NCBI GenBank assembly: GCA_948470475.1 | Contig: OX419343.1 | Location: 1,337,163 to 1,401,162, forward strand | Direction: 5' to 3' | Origin: Galaxea fascicularis | Taxonomy: Eukaryota; Cnidaria; Anthozoa; Scleractinia; Euphylliidae | Length of the DNA stretch: 64,000 nt | Shown: positions 1-12,958 of the stretch, one piece after another | Layout of the letters: every line of letters starts with the position of its first letter | Numbering within the stretch: position 1 is the stretch's first letter | Notes under the pieces: generated by a model | Databases searched by the model: none | What the model saw: only the letters and a program-made list of their open reading frames with translations | What the model was told of the DNA's origin: nothing | Position numbers and translations under genes: made by a program

Positions 1-3000
1 CGAAAGAAACACGAGCCCTTCAACAATGGAGAAGCGCCAACCTGGACACTTTCGCTTGCCTGCAAAGCCAAACGGCTGGTAAGCAAGACTGGGCAGCTGT
101 TTCATGTTCTCTGGGCTGAATCGATCAGGATCAAACCTAAGAAAGACAAGGTGAATTAACTATTGAGCTTTGAACTTTGCAGGCCAGGAAGAAGGGGTTT
201 CTGAATGCCGTGTGGTCTGGCACCAAAACATTACATGATAATGGAATGCTTTCATGTAAAAAGGAAGGTCGTTGAGTCATTATCGTCGGTGAATCCCGCT
301 TTATTGATATCATAAAACAGCAGACCATCCCTTGAGACCAAACAAACGAACAAAAACAACTACCGTTGGCCCACAAGAGAACTTGAATGCTCTAAAAAGA
401 AAATTCAGGCACAGAAAAAAGTAAATGGAATTGCAGGAGGAAATCGAAAATCCACAACTTTCTTTACCTCTTGGGTTCTGGCCATAGTTCGGGATCCTGG
501 AGAATGATTCCAAACGGCAGAAGAATAGGTGTCTAAAAACAAATTTAAACAAACATTCAACAACGACAGTGGTAACAAACAACTAATTACGAAAAGATGT
601 AACTTAATTACTGGCTATCTTAAAAACTCACAAATGAATCTCCACTCCACCCGAACCTGAGCTTGGGGCAGACAGAGTATTGTGTCATTACAACAGACAT
701 AGTGGTGTTTACCTCTTTAGGAATGACAAACTCGCCAACTTGGAGATCAAATTCATGGATTCTTGCTCCCCAAGGAGCCAGTACTGAAGCACGGAGGGTC
801 TCATCTATCACCTGACGCGTGTACCTATATGACAAGAAAAAACAGGAAACATTAGAGGAAAGGGTGGGGCACAAGGCAGAAAAAGGTAGACATTGCCCAA
901 GGCTACTTTTTCACGAAATGGCCGTTTTTATACCAGAGAGGAATAATCCGCCCAGCGGCATTATGCGTCTGTTATTTTATCTGTCTAGTTGGCCGTTTTC
1001 ATACAAGAGACGCGTAACCCGTTTAGGACGAACTTTGGCAAATATTTGCAGCGTCTGTTTACTTCGTCTAGTATAAAGACGGGCACATGACGGAGTATGC
1101 GTCCAGGCGAACTATCTAGAGAAGTTCGAATTCCAATTCGCACCGAACAGGACAGTTCAAGCGTCTCTAGTCTAAAATCGGCCAATGTTAAAAACAGTAA
1201 GAGCAACTTTTAAATAAGTGCTTAAAGTACTTCAGATGACAGTTAGTGTGGTGGTACTTATCTTCAAGCGAGATGTCAGGGACACCAGCGTACTACAGTG
1301 CAGGTAACAAATCATGGGGGCATTTGTCGAACAAGTACGAATTTAAACTAACAAAGTAGCCATTTGATACAATCGTCACTATCTAAGTGCATTACATAAC
1401 CATTTCTTGAGGTAACCCCTTTCCCCAAACAATGTTGAAACACTTCAGGCTGTACGTCACTCGACCTGCGGTATCTTGTTTAGTGAGGCCTTCTAAACTC
1501 AACACTGTAAAAGATGGAGGATAGCCTCATTTTAGCGCTTTCGTTTTTCTCTTAATGAAGCAAGCAACAAATCAACTGTGGCCTTGTTACAAACATTTCT
1601 CTGCATTTTACATAGAATTTCGGTTGGTTCGTCAAGATATTTTCGCCAGGCGCTTGTAACTTAAGAGATTTTCTATCTTTGTTTATGTCACTCCCGACAA
1701 TACCGCCTGAACTGCTCCAAGAATCATGCTATCCACTTCACCTGATTGGCATTACCTCTAAGAACAAATTTCTAAAACTGGGTTTCACTAAGAAGTAAAC
1801 TTTTCAGGGATCCTCAGAAGTCCCTTTACTGTGAAAACTAATGACTGTGGCTGCCATTTTAGCATTTTCTCATAATGGAACAAAAATTTTGAAAAGGAAT
1901 GCCTTCTAACTTCAGTTCTGGGGCAACTTGTTGCTTGATGTCCTCATCTCCAAGAACTTCTTCAAGTTCTTTGTAAACTTTTTCTTGTATCTCGGGGTGC
2001 TTCGTAAGGAAATACAGACACCATACCATCACTGGAATGAATGGATGAAAATGAATGAAATGAATGGATGGAAAAACAGATAGGTAGGTGGGTGGGTGAA
2101 AAAGCAGGAAAGAAAGAAGGAGGTAACAAACGAATGAATCAATGAATGAACGAACAAATGATCAAGAGAGCAAATGAATGGGGGGTTTAGCCACAAAAGG
2201 AGCACGTATTGCTTTTTGTCCTTGTCTCTAAACTCGCTAAACTTTGCTACACAGACAGGCCATACAGACAGTTGTATGGTGTTAGAAATGAAGTTCTGCC
2301 AATATTTCATGATTTGGGAACTGAATTAGTGAAGAAATTTTGCCTAAAACTGAACCAACTGAAGTGATCTACGACTGATTTCTCAACAAAAGAATTCAGC
2401 CAATCAGTCCTTTGAATCCGAGACTCAAATCATAAAGACACTATTTCAAGTCTGTATGCCAAAAAAAGAGTGAGCCTAGTGAGATTTTGCAAAAAAAGCA
2501 TATACACCCCTCCTCCCCTCCACTGCAACCAATCAAAACCTTAGTGGTCATATTTGCCTATGTAAAAAGTGCACACTGTCATAGAAGTCAACACATTTGT
2601 TTGAATGCTACTTACTATATCCTGTTGTGTGGAAGCCCCCCACAAGAAATGTTATTACAGTATCATTCATCTGCAAATCACAAGAAACAGATGGCCATAA
2701 TTATATTCGTGAACACGAGGTCAGAGGAAGATGGTGAGCAAAAGATGCAAGAGGCAAATGGTTTGAAAAGTTGAAGAGAGTCCACCCCGCCCTTCCTCAT
2801 CAGAGTGACTCTCCACAACGTTTTGGAAGAAATTTTCCAATCAGTATAATCTGCATTCACTGCTTCACAACTAAATCCAGAAACCATAGCCATGACCTAC
2901 CAGGTTAAAAGTGAAGAGAATGGTTCATTTCTCTTCTGTTGTTTGTTTACTGGTTGGTTTACGGTTTTTTTCATTGGAATGTCAGTTTATTGTACCTCCT

Positions 3001-6000
3001 CTTCATCCATCAGATCACAGTTTAAGATGGAGTCGATAAACAACATTTCCTCTTTGTTCTCTTCCTGTTTTCTTTTAGTCAACAAATTCTTCACCACGTC
3101 CTTCATATACTTCCTTGCTGATGATGAAAAAATTACAAAAACATCATAATTATGTTGTACACTGTCAATAAAAATTATTATTATTGACTGTTTTGTATTA
3201 TCATAACAACCAAAACTTAAAATAACTTTCATGGGCCAGAAGCCCTTACATTTAGATTTTGATAAACTTGTATTGCACTTTAGGCCATCAGCCACACATT
3301 CCTCCTGGGTACCCATTCACTCAATTTAATATGATGAGAAGGTATTGTTCAGAATCTATAATTTCAACAAACCACATTATATATGCCCAAAGAGGAGAAC
3401 CACCTTGAACATCACAGATGAACAGAGTTAATTAATACATTAAGTTAACAGTCTTCAGCACAGACACAAAATGTATTTAACCCTTTAACCCCTAAGAGTG
3501 ATCAATGTTTAACTTCTCCTTATATTAACCCTGCTCAATCAAACATAAAGGTTGTGAGAAAAAAAGAAAGGATCAACTTCAACTTCTTCTTCATTATTAT
3601 GCACGATTTATGTCAAATTACAACTAGTTAGTACTATAAATAATTACAACAAAAGTATACAATACATAATAAAAACCAAAGAACAACAAAAAAGGATATG
3701 TGCGTGGCAACCAGAGTAGCCACTGGCTTTCGAGCTGGTTGCCACCATGCTAAAGGTAAATGCGGCATCAAACAAAAAACAAAAATAAAACAGACACTAA
3801 ATATTACATTACATCATCACTAATAAAATGACATAATTTTAAACAAGTAAAAAATAAAGGTCTTGATTGTTTAACAAATTCTCCTCATCAATAACATGGA
3901 AAATGTATGGAGAACAGTGTGGAGAATATTCATGATGATGTTAGGGTTCAAGGAGTTAATTAAATACATGTTGCACATCATAACAAACAATGCATCACAA
4001 GAAACAGTTGGTCAATTGGTCGGTACTCCTGCCATTTGATTATCTAACAATTTCAAAGATAAGCTTTATGTAACACAGCCGGTACTGTGATTGGTTTACG
4101 GTCACTTCGTTCCATGTTCAGATCGCGCCACATCAGATCATTCCACGATAGAAGTCATATCATTTCACATAATCCGATTGTTCCACTTATAAATAGTGAG
4201 GGAAACCTTCTTCCTCAAGAAAAATGTTAAGAAAAAAGTCCAACCTGACTTCAGTCGTGCTTAGTTGATGAAATGAGTTTACCTCATTTATATCGATATG
4301 ATTCTGTTTGAGAATTTTATTGACACCTCAGACACTGTCCCGCACATGGAAGTCTTGCCGTTTTCTTCAGAAATAACACCTTGTTTGAAATTTCAAGTGT
4401 ACCTGTTAATATAAGTTTTTAATTGCAGTTGATTACGTTGAATTTATTGAAAACTTTACCTGTTCTGCCTGTTATCTTTGAAGTAATGCACCATGACTTA
4501 GTCTTTATCAGCAGGGAAATATTCAATCAGTCGATCAACTATAAAAAAATTATCGTTCTAATCTCTTATTGCATTAGTGGAGAAATTTATTTACAGCTAT
4601 CCATCTGTGTGGCACATACAGATCTGACTCCACCTGTATATCATGGAACGATCTGACTTGGAACAATCTGACCATGGAACAACATGACCGGATACCCTGT
4701 GATTATTACCTTCCTGAAACTTCTTCTCTCTGTCACTGTCAGGTGAAGGAGTTGGCCCAGCCAGACGGGCCTCCATTTCATTCCAACACTAAGACCAACA
4801 TAAATTAGAAATTGAGAAATTTAATGGAGCATCTACAAAAGATCTTTTTAGCAGAAAAAAAAACAACAAGAAAAAGGAGGGGGAAATCTTCCTGACACAC
4901 AGATCACTTTTCATGACAGAAAAGGTTTGATCAGATCTCTTCTTGTAGGTAACCTTTTATACCTGGCTACCTCCCGTAACTGGAAACCAAACCATTATTT
5001 CTTAACAAAAAATATATAATGCAAGTGGAAACAGACACTAGCTCCAGGGGCTTGGATAACCTACAAAAGAGAATACTGATCCCTTAAAAGTCAAGTTCAC
5101 ATACAGCTATAACTGTAAACCATAGGGACATCTCACACCCTTGTTCACGATAACTCTGTGGGATGTTAAAGAACCCACACACTGTTTGCAAGGAGAAGGG
5201 GACAGAGTTCCCTGTGTTGTGGTCTGGCTTTTGTGTGTACAGTGATGATTTGGGTGGGTAAATGCTCAGAGATATTGGCTGAATAATTAAGCTACTCTTA
5301 AATCCAAGGGTAAACAGAACATGATGATGATGATGATGTCATGGCAATTTCACTAACCATTAAATACTGTCACCTCTACTTTGTCTTGCCACATAATGCT
5401 GATGTACAGTTTCTCAAATTTTGCCAGTATTCAGTTACTGATCAGAATAAATATTAACAATAATACTTCATTCTTGCATGTTCATTTTACACAATCCTTT
5501 AGGATTCCCCACATTAGGATCCCTATAGGTGAACACTTTTGTAGCAATTTAGCAGTAAATCAATACTTCTTCATAGGCTGTGGTCATTTTGCTAATCTCG
5601 TCCTCATCCATAAAAAAGCGGCCCATTCCTGCAACCAATATGGATTTGATTGCCATGGACATCATTGATTTTTCTAAAGGAATATGTTCTTGTGTCTCAG
5701 CAAATCTGTTGAACTTAGTGGCTGTATCCTTGGCAATCTGCAAATTAAAATTGTATATAATAACAGTTATGCTAGATGATTTTGTGGAAAAACTTAAAAA
5801 AGATGCAACATAGGATAGTCTTTTGCAAGGTCTCAAATAACATGATAGTAATCACATTCAAAGATAACTCCAGATACAATAAAGGCAACACAATAACTAT
5901 TTTTCTGCAAGAATTTGCTTGGTGGGATCAGAAATTTAAACAGCAAATGAATTTGTTTAGCAGATAAAACAGGAAAAATAAAATATTTTCATAAATTATA

Positions 6001-9000
6001 ATACAGACGTGTCCTGGTTAATATTGAAAATCACAACATGGGCCTTGCATGTCAATTACCTGGGTGAAGTGTTCATAGTAATGTGACACTGCTTCATGGC
6101 TGAAACTCCGATCAACTAACTGCCTTTTCTTTCGTGCTTCTGGTCCGTTTTTGTAAGTCAGACTCTTCTTACCCAAAAGAGGTTCAAAGAACTTGAACTG
6201 TTCATCTGAAAAGATGAATGTTTCGGTGCCAGGGCAACCGAAGCAGAACTTTGTCAGCATTGTATTTCACATTTATTTGTAAATATTAATGCTGACAGGA
6301 TGGGAAACACAGTGTGAATGAATTTGAATAAGGTATGAGAATGAAATCTAACTAATGAAATTAACATAACATAAGAGATAAAAGAGCATGCAAAAAACTA
6401 AACATAGTGCCAACATGCAAAACCCAATTAACAAAAATAACACAAAAGAGATACAATTGAATAAAAAAAAGCCGAAGCAGTGAATCTTAAAATGTGAACA
6501 GCTAGAAACGGGCAAACATTACATATAATAGTGTATAAGAGGAACATATATTAAAGAAACAGTTGAACAAAAACTCCAAGGATAACACATCAACTTTAAT
6601 TAATTGACTTGCAAGACAAGACATAAAACTGGAAAGCAAATTGCTAGAAAATTAAGTTGTCATGGCAGATTGGCAATAAAATATTGTAGAACCCAATAAT
6701 GAAGCCACACATGGGATTCAAAACAGCCTTATTAAAATGAATAAGGTCAGGAATAATTAATTAGGCCTTGACAGGACTTTTTTAAGCCTACCCCTAGTTC
6801 TGGTAGGGTTTATAGTATACACACACTACAGCTATAGTCCAGAATGCTGCAGTCTGCAGACTGACCCGAACCTAAGAGTTAGATCAGGCCTCATAAGGTG
6901 TACTAATCTTGACTAAACCTGACTAAATCTAATTAGGTGTGATACAAATTGCACAAATTATTCCAAACTTGAGCAAAAGCAAACAGTAAAAAAAAATGAA
7001 GTCCAACAAATCATTGTGGGATGCCTTCTTCCTTTTTTCACACCAATGTTCAATCTCATTTTCAGGTCACAAGTCTGCAATCCATAGTTTTTGTTCTGCA
7101 ATTTGCAGCCTACAAAATAATTAATGTTATGCATAAAAGAAACTAAAATATTGATCTTACAAGGTTTGTCAAAGATTGGCTGTATTTCTTTCCAGTATTC
7201 CAATGACGACAGACTGATGGCATATTCCTTTCCCCACCAGAATCCCACGATCTCGCCATATTTCTCATGCAGTTCCACCAAATACTGATGTACACTACCA
7301 GCCCTCGCCATATCAGCCAGATTACCACCCCTGCAAGATTAAGCAGCAATTAAGTACTTAAAACAAAATTGTAATAAAAGCATTGACGGCATAAGCAGGG
7401 CTTGAGACTAGTCTCGAGCCCTGCTTATGCTGTCAAATGAATGCTTTCATTACAATTTGTCAGTAGCCAGCTAGCCACAGACAAGTAAAAATTCCGTTTT
7501 TGGCTAGTAGGTTTCTGGCCAGTGAAAATGTTAGCACAAAACATGTGCACTAGCCACTGGGCTAGTAAGCTGAAAAGTAAGTCTTGAGCCCTGATAAGTG
7601 AAGCTTTGATTTAGGCATGGAAGTAACTCGATCCCAGCTATAGTGTAAGCCACATGGTTAAGAATCATTATAAAACTCAGGGAGCTTTGGTCTGGAACAA
7701 AGATCAGTAAATGCAGAATTTAGTTTGAGAGCCTCTAAACTGTGATAATATCAGAGTTAATGGAAAAGAATGAGTCTGAGATCATGTGATCATGGGGAAG
7801 GGGTTAAAGATGAGTTAAGTCTAAAAAAGGGGTAACATAAGGAAGCTTAACATTGTCTAGTATAAAATAGGGTTTCAGAGTAGTAGCATTACCCAGTCCT
7901 CACAGACAAGATCATTGAACACTCCAGGCCTCCCTCCCCCTTTGTAACCAGCACTGCTGCTAAGCTGGAGACCATGCTAGCTGCCAAGCGTAAGGCTTAA
8001 TGCAAGTATCACTTTAATCATAAATTATTATTATTATTGCTGTCCATTTCACAAATGAGAGGCTCACTAAAGTGGGGAGCTTAAGAGAGGGGGAGGAACA
8101 TAAATATCAAAATTTTTGTTTTAAAAAATTATTTAATAATATTAGTTTTAATGTTGAAAAATTCACATGAAAGAAACTTAACTAGAGTGACAGTTAAAAT
8201 ATATTATTTTACATGAAAATAAATGTATTTGACTGTACATTTTTTTTAAGCATGAGATTGCTTAATTTCGTTCTTCCTGGAGCTCAGTTGGGATGAGATA
8301 GCAGAAGATACAGTGTCAGGGTTGTTATTAGAAGCCAGGACCCAGGTACCGGCATCCGTATACTACGAACACAGTACCACCCTTGCTGTTTGGGTATTGA
8401 AATGGGTAAACCAAAGAAATCTCAGGGGTACTCACCTACTAAGAATCCTATACCCTCCTATTTCTCCAAATATTAATGAAACCCCTACAGTGTACCTACT
8501 GTTAAAAGTGACTTATTAAGTCACTACAACCAGCTTAACTTCACTGCATATAACATTGTTTGGAAAGATTTCCACACAGCCCCATACATTAATTATAGAC
8601 ACATGCATCACTGTCATACTAACCCTGTTCGAAAACAAATCGAATTTGAGTTACAAAATGCATGTATAATTAATGTAGAGGCTGTGAGGAAATCTTGACC
8701 ATTGTTTTTATCCAAAAATAAGAGCCTTTTAGCATGGATCCCCAAGCCTATGAAAATGCTAATCATGTCTTAGTGTTTGAGAACTCCTTACTCTCCAAAT
8801 CACCTTGAGGCCAGGTGAGAGTGTCTTTTGGAACACTTGCAGACCCTTACATATACACTTACACTGGATCTGATGGTTGAACTCCTGGAATTCTTGGACC
8901 TTTGGAAGAATTTCTCTGTCAAAAGAAAGGACAGCTCTCTCATAAATCATGCCACATACATGTAAAATTCCTTTTTTGATTCTCCCTATTTTACTTGTGA

Positions 9001-10102
9001 TCGTCAACATTGTGTGCTGTCACAATCTTGATTTGTGACGAGTGTCAAAACTCAGTAGCTGACCCCTCACCAAGGCATAAGGCAGGCCTTTGATCGACCT
9101 GAGAAGTAACAGACCTTCACAGTCACAAAGACAATCAGAGTTCTGTGAACAGTCAAAATTACACTGCTTTGTCCTGAAGTTCCTGTTATGCACCTGTCAA
9201 AGGTTTCCCCCAGGGGAGGGGGGTCGGGCATACCCACGGAGTTTGACAATTTTCCTTCAAATTTTGGTCAATTTTTTCACCCTGAGGCAAAAATGTCAAT
9301 TCAAATTCCTCCACCCTAGGGAAATTTTGTAAAATGTGAAACAACTTAATTGAAGAAACCATATCAAAATAGTCAAAGGTAAGAGACTTTAATATTAGTG
9401 GCAACTTTCACAATGGTTAATAATTTTACATGGTTCAAATCAAATCCAGTTTTGGAAACTACTTCACACCAGTATGCAGCAGGTGACAAATTGATCTATT
9501 GGCTAGTAGTGCAAAGAAGAAACTTTCTTTTAAACATAACAGTGCGGAGAAATATGCTAAATAACTCATCACTCACCCTCTCAAGATTCTGTGAAAGCCA
9601 CTCAGAATTAAGGAAAACACGTCTTAGCTTCTTAGCTACTTCAATAGCCCATTTTACAGTTGTGTTCAGTGACCTGGCCTTTGAGTAGAAGCGAGGCTGG
9701 GGGTGACCTTGTTTTGATACAAACCTCTCTGTCTTTCTTGTGCAAATATGGACTAGTTAGCATAACAACAACATGATTTATATGAAAAAAACAGTGAGGT
9801 CTGTATCCAAACAAGGTCACCCCCAGCCTCGCTTCTACTCGAGGTCACTGAACACACAACTGTAAAATGGGCTATTTTTTTTGGCAAAATGGTAAACAAC
9901 CGCCATAAAATTCTCACTATTTGGCAACAAATTGACTTTAGCTCTGAGCTTGGGTGCGCTGTTTACTACACTACGTTGTGGAGCTCAAGACAGAAAATAT
10001 ACTCACAAAGTCAATCGTAAAAAGAAGGATGATTATCAATCCAAAAACTAGTACAACAGCAAATACACCAAAATCGCTGACAGAAACGTGTGAAGGAAAC
10101 AT
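1..10102 (-). CDS. CYP20A1: CYP20A1-like cytochrome P450, 3' end off the window
   Basis: Membrane-anchored heme monooxygenase of the orphan CYP20 family; its substrate is unknown. Exons, 5' to 3' on the minus strand: 10007-10102, 8863-8915, 7161-7330, 6060-6205, 5567-5737, 4710-4788, 2996-3117, about 2861-2896, 1911-2031, 713-824, 468-532, <1-136. All have AG/GT borders, and phases agree except around the 2861-2896 exon. Exon 1 encodes MFPSHVSVSDF and then a hydrophobic anchor; exon 2 gives the proline-rich hinge RIPGVQPSDP. Exon 3 (VHQYLVELHEKYG) and the K-helix exon at 713-824 (VIDETLR) align with human CYP20A1. The last visible exon holds FDPDRF and the heme loop FGFAGKRKCPGW with its Cys ligand. 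The loop phenylalanine is one residue further from Cys than in the usual FxxGxRxC motif. The I-helix exon is short and lacks a clear AGxxT motif, and its donor is unresolved (2861 and 2869 are the two options). The stop codon is not in the window. Confidence 0.93.
2031..2165. repeat. Degenerate tetranucleotide repeat (GAAT/GGAT/GGTG type)
   Basis: Purine-rich imperfect repeat of GAATGAATGGATG-like words directly beside the splice acceptor of the P450 exon at 1911-2031. It supplies that intron's pyrimidine-rich tract on the minus strand. Nothing coding is seen from here to about 2860. Confidence 0.6.
3477..3959. mobile_element. TTAA-flanked MITE (family B) carrying a nested LINE fragment
   Basis: The left end reads TTAACCCTTTAACCCCTAAG and the right end GGGTTCAAGGAGTTAA, with TTAA on both sides. 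The same outer sequence recurs at 54355-54569 and, inverted, at 50558-50767, where the element is only about 210 bp. Here about 270 bp of extra sequence (roughly 3583-3845) separates the two conserved halves. TTAA duplications with CCC...GGG ends are the hallmark of piggyBac-type elements; that class assignment is inferred. Confidence 0.75.
3583..3845 (-). mobile_element. Non-LTR retrotransposon 3' fragment nested in a MITE
   Basis: This AT-rich block interrupts a MITE whose two other copies are continuous at this point. Read on the minus strand it contains CTGGTTGCCACGCACATATC followed by T-rich sequence and a GAAGAAGAAG-like simple tail, which looks like a LINE 3' UTR. No coding part remains, so the family is not known. 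Confidence 0.5.
7366..7459. repeat. Small palindromic hairpin element
   Basis: Near-perfect inverted repeat with arms of about 45 bp (for example CATAAGCAGGGCTTGAGAC against CTCGAGCCCTGCTTATG) around a short centre. It lies about 35 bp upstream of the P450 exon at 7161-7330 on the minus strand. It is probably a small foldback transposon. Confidence 0.6.
9643..9876. mobile_element. Foldback MITE with AATAGCCCAT termini
   Basis: Two arms of about 80 bp match almost perfectly in inverted orientation around a loop of about 75 bp. The ends read AATAGCCCATTTTACAGTTG and its complement. The terminal decamer is shared with the elements at 15031-15208 and 35772-35927, although the arms are otherwise unrelated. 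It lies in P450 intron 1. Confidence 0.8.
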
Positions 10103-10412
10103 TCTGGTAGTTCAATGTTGTTTTGGTACCCTAATCTTCAACAAAGAAATGACACCAACTGGTATACCCCTCATGTATACACATACAAATGAACCCTTCC
10201 ATTGGAAATGTAACCAAGCTTTATCTCGTTGCCAGTTCTTACGCGGATCAACATTGACAAGTCATGTATCTTGTTGTTTTCGTCCGTATTTAACGGGTAA
10301 ATTCCATAGAATTTAACTTATTTCATGACTGATGCTACTTCTGTTCATTTTAGATACAAAACGTCAAGAGTGTTAAGATCACCAATACTTGCCGATTACC
10401 CTGGATGCCAGA

Positions 10413-10613
10413 GCAGGCGCGGATCCAGGAGAGGGGAAATGGGTGAATTTTCACCCCCCCCCCCCCCGCCCTTTTTCGGAGCCCCCTTCTTTCTTTTTTT
10501 TTTTTTTCTTATCCCTCAAACACCTCAACCAGGCTTTGGCTCTATTACATTATTACAAAAATTCCCCCCCCCCCCCCCCTCTCCACATTTCAAAATCCTG
10601 GATCCGCGCCTGC
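10413..10613. mobile_element. MITE with GCAGGCGCGGATCCAGGA terminal inverted repeats
   Basis: Perfect 18-bp terminal inverted repeats at 10413-10430 and 10596-10613 enclose about 165 bp containing two long C tracts and a T tract. The homopolymers create a spurious proline- and phenylalanine-rich reading frame. No target duplication is obvious. It lies just upstream of the P450 start. Confidence 0.75.
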
Positions 10614-10619
10614 AGCTAG

Positions 10620-11325
10620 AGGTTATTCTCCTCGGACCAACACAGCTTGAGGCATGCATCGCGCAGAATTCTATTGTCTTCTGCGACATCTACTAACACT
10701 GCCAAATTTTGGTGAGGCCAGGCATAGAAAAGTTGTCGTTCAGAACTGACGGGATCTGATTGGTCCACTGATTTAGCTTTGGGACTACTAGAGTGTCCTC
10801 GCCGCATTTCGTTTCCGTCAATCAAACGTTCAGATGTGCGAAGTAATTTTCAAGGTGCGATAAAGTTAAACAATCACCGTAAAACGCAGACAGAAACAAG
10901 GGAAGAACCTCTGGTTCAAACCGTTGAGTTCAAAATGCCAGTCTAACGGGATGCCGTTTCATATTTTGACCCTAGGCATCTGATTGGTCCCAGCCAGGAG
11001 CTCATTGTCCCAGCTTCAAATTAGTTCTAACGAGTACTCTGATTGGTTTAGATCAAGGACGGCAAATCAAACAGGTTTTCACTTGCTTTCAACATACAGT
11101 CGCTTTTAGAGGACTCGTTTTAGCTCCTTCCCACAAGCTGGAGGCTAAGCTTCTCTATGCGCAGTCAATATCCGGTGATACAAGCACACAGCCAATTCTT
11201 GCCAAATATAACTAGGCTGACCTCTTGCAAAAAAAGTGCTGAAAAAAAGGATTTGTGAAATGGGAGATATGTGTTTTGAGATGTACCTATGGCCACTGCT
11301 TTTATTCTTAATTCATTTGTGGTAG
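10620..11325. other. Intergenic sequence with no recognised gene
   Basis: The sequence is less AT-rich than its surroundings and carries several TGATTGG/ATTGGTC words (CCAAT-type boxes). It lies upstream of the P450 gene and could hold its promoter. No ORF here has a recognisable domain. Confidence 0.3.
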
Positions 11326-11331
11326 CATGTA

Positions 11332-11762
11332 CAGGGGCACAAAACGACCAATTTGTTGAAAAATGTATTATTATACCCTAGTTAATAAAACTAAATGTTA
11401 TTCAGGCATTTTCAGGTCATTTTTAATATTGCTGGGAAAAAAATATCTGTTCCTTTTTGCCAGCAAGACACACAAGATATTTCCCAGCCAGCTAGATAAA
11501 ATTGGTTGGTTTCCCAGCCAGGTGCAAATTGAGCACCCTGCACAACAACAAAAAAGTCAATTTCATATGTCGTAAGCCAAAATGGGCGTGGCAAAAGGCC
11601 AGTAACACTCACACTGCTACCACAATTCAGTAATTACCAACCGAAACCATAAGCAGAAAGAAATTTCATAACCAACCCCGGGAAATAACTGATATTTTGC
11701 CAGCCAGCACAATACCTCAGGGGAACACATAAAGTGAGGAACAGATTCGTTTTGTGCCCCTG
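11332..11762. mobile_element. Non-autonomous element with CAGGGGCACAAAACGA ends (hAT-like)
   Basis: Perfect 16-bp terminal inverted repeats at 11332-11347 and 11747-11762 enclose about 400 bp with several CCCAGCCAG words. The direct repeat CATGTA borders both ends. CAGGG-type termini suggest a hAT element, but the visible target duplication is 6 bp, not 8, so the class is tentative. No transposase is present. Confidence 0.7.
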
Positions 11763-12958
11763 CATGTACAGGAATTCTGTAAATAGCTTAGCGTGTTGCT
11801 AGAAAATAACTCGGTAGTAAGTTCTGCGTGAAGGTTATGTATATCGGTAAATTAAATAAGAAAACAGGTTGACCTCTAGCACGTATTTTGAAAAGAAAAG
11901 AAACAAAGGGAGAATAAAGGAAGAGAAGACAAAGGAGCCGAGACAAAAGTAACCAAGGCAACTGATAGGGAAATGTTTTAATGACCAGCTGCACCCTGTT
12001 GTACTAAATTCAGAGTTGATCGATTTGTGTCTACTTGCTGAACTAAGCGGAATTTCGGATACGCACAGATTTCGTGGCCTTTGAGATCATGAGAACTGAG
12101 GCGATCAAACAAATTAACAGTAGAAAGAAAAAAAACACCTTTTCTTATTATCTTTAGGTATCAAGGTTATTTTTAATAAAATCCACTTTAGGCTCATATT
12201 TTTATGAAGGTGATCTGTCATAGGTTTTGCCATGACAGTTCCTTGTAAACATAACAGCATTCCTTCGTGTCTCTCACCTTTTAAGTACCCAATTAAACAT
12301 ATGTCTAAAAACTGATTTAAGAATTAAGGTATGAAGATAACAGACAATCAGAACAACACACAGCTGGTACAAAAGGCAGAATGCATGTTTCGTCATAGCT
12401 TCTTTCGATGAATAATAACAACTTTCTTTTTTTTTTAATAGCGTATTTAATTAATTAATTTGCCATTCTTTTTTTCTTTTCAATAAGTGTTGATAGACCG
12501 CAAATAACCTTGAACCATTGCGCTAATTAGCGTGCCTTGCAAAGCTAACAATCTGTCGCAATTTGTGATATGAACTGTGACGTTGCCATCACGTACTAAA
12601 AATCATTAACTCGCAAACTCCATGACTAAAACCAAGGCGTATTTAACGGGAGGTTACAAATTTATTGGCACTGGAACAAAACTGCAACACATCTTGTTAA
12701 CAGGTCATAACACCTGAGCACCTCCTTCAGATATAGTTGTTGATTACTCCAAGGTTCTTTCAGGGGAATGGGTAATGTGAAGTAAGATAACCAAAGAACT
12801 CTAAGACTTCCACATAGAAAAGTGACATTGAAGGTCCCTGCGTGTAGAAGCTGAGATGTGATCATGATCTTAAATCTCTTTTAAGCGGAATCCGCTCAGC
12901 TTTGAGCACGACCGAAAACTGCTTTCGTAGCATCTGTGCGAGCATACTGGTTTTAGTT
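11763..12958. other. Intergenic AT-rich sequence
   Basis: No gene is recognised. There are T-rich runs around 12420-12480 and scattered short frames without domain features. It may include 3' flanking sequence of the small gene at 12959-13321. Confidence 0.3.

Noticed and set aside
2861..2896. Confident borders for P450 exon 8
   Set aside because: The acceptor is clear, but the donor that preserves the expected length breaks phase and the phase-correct donor (2869) shortens the I helix; left as approximate.
4423..4656. 77-aa plus-strand ORF
   Set aside because: Lies in a P450 intron and has no features; chance frame in AT-rich DNA.
8759..9010. Minus-strand 83-aa ORF
   Set aside because: The real P450 exon (8863-8915) is in a different frame with proper splice sites and a matching hinge motif; this ORF is its shadow.
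10325..10696. Proline/phenylalanine-rich ORFs
   Set aside because: They arise from C and T homopolymers inside the MITE at 10413-10613 and have no domain or conserved frame.
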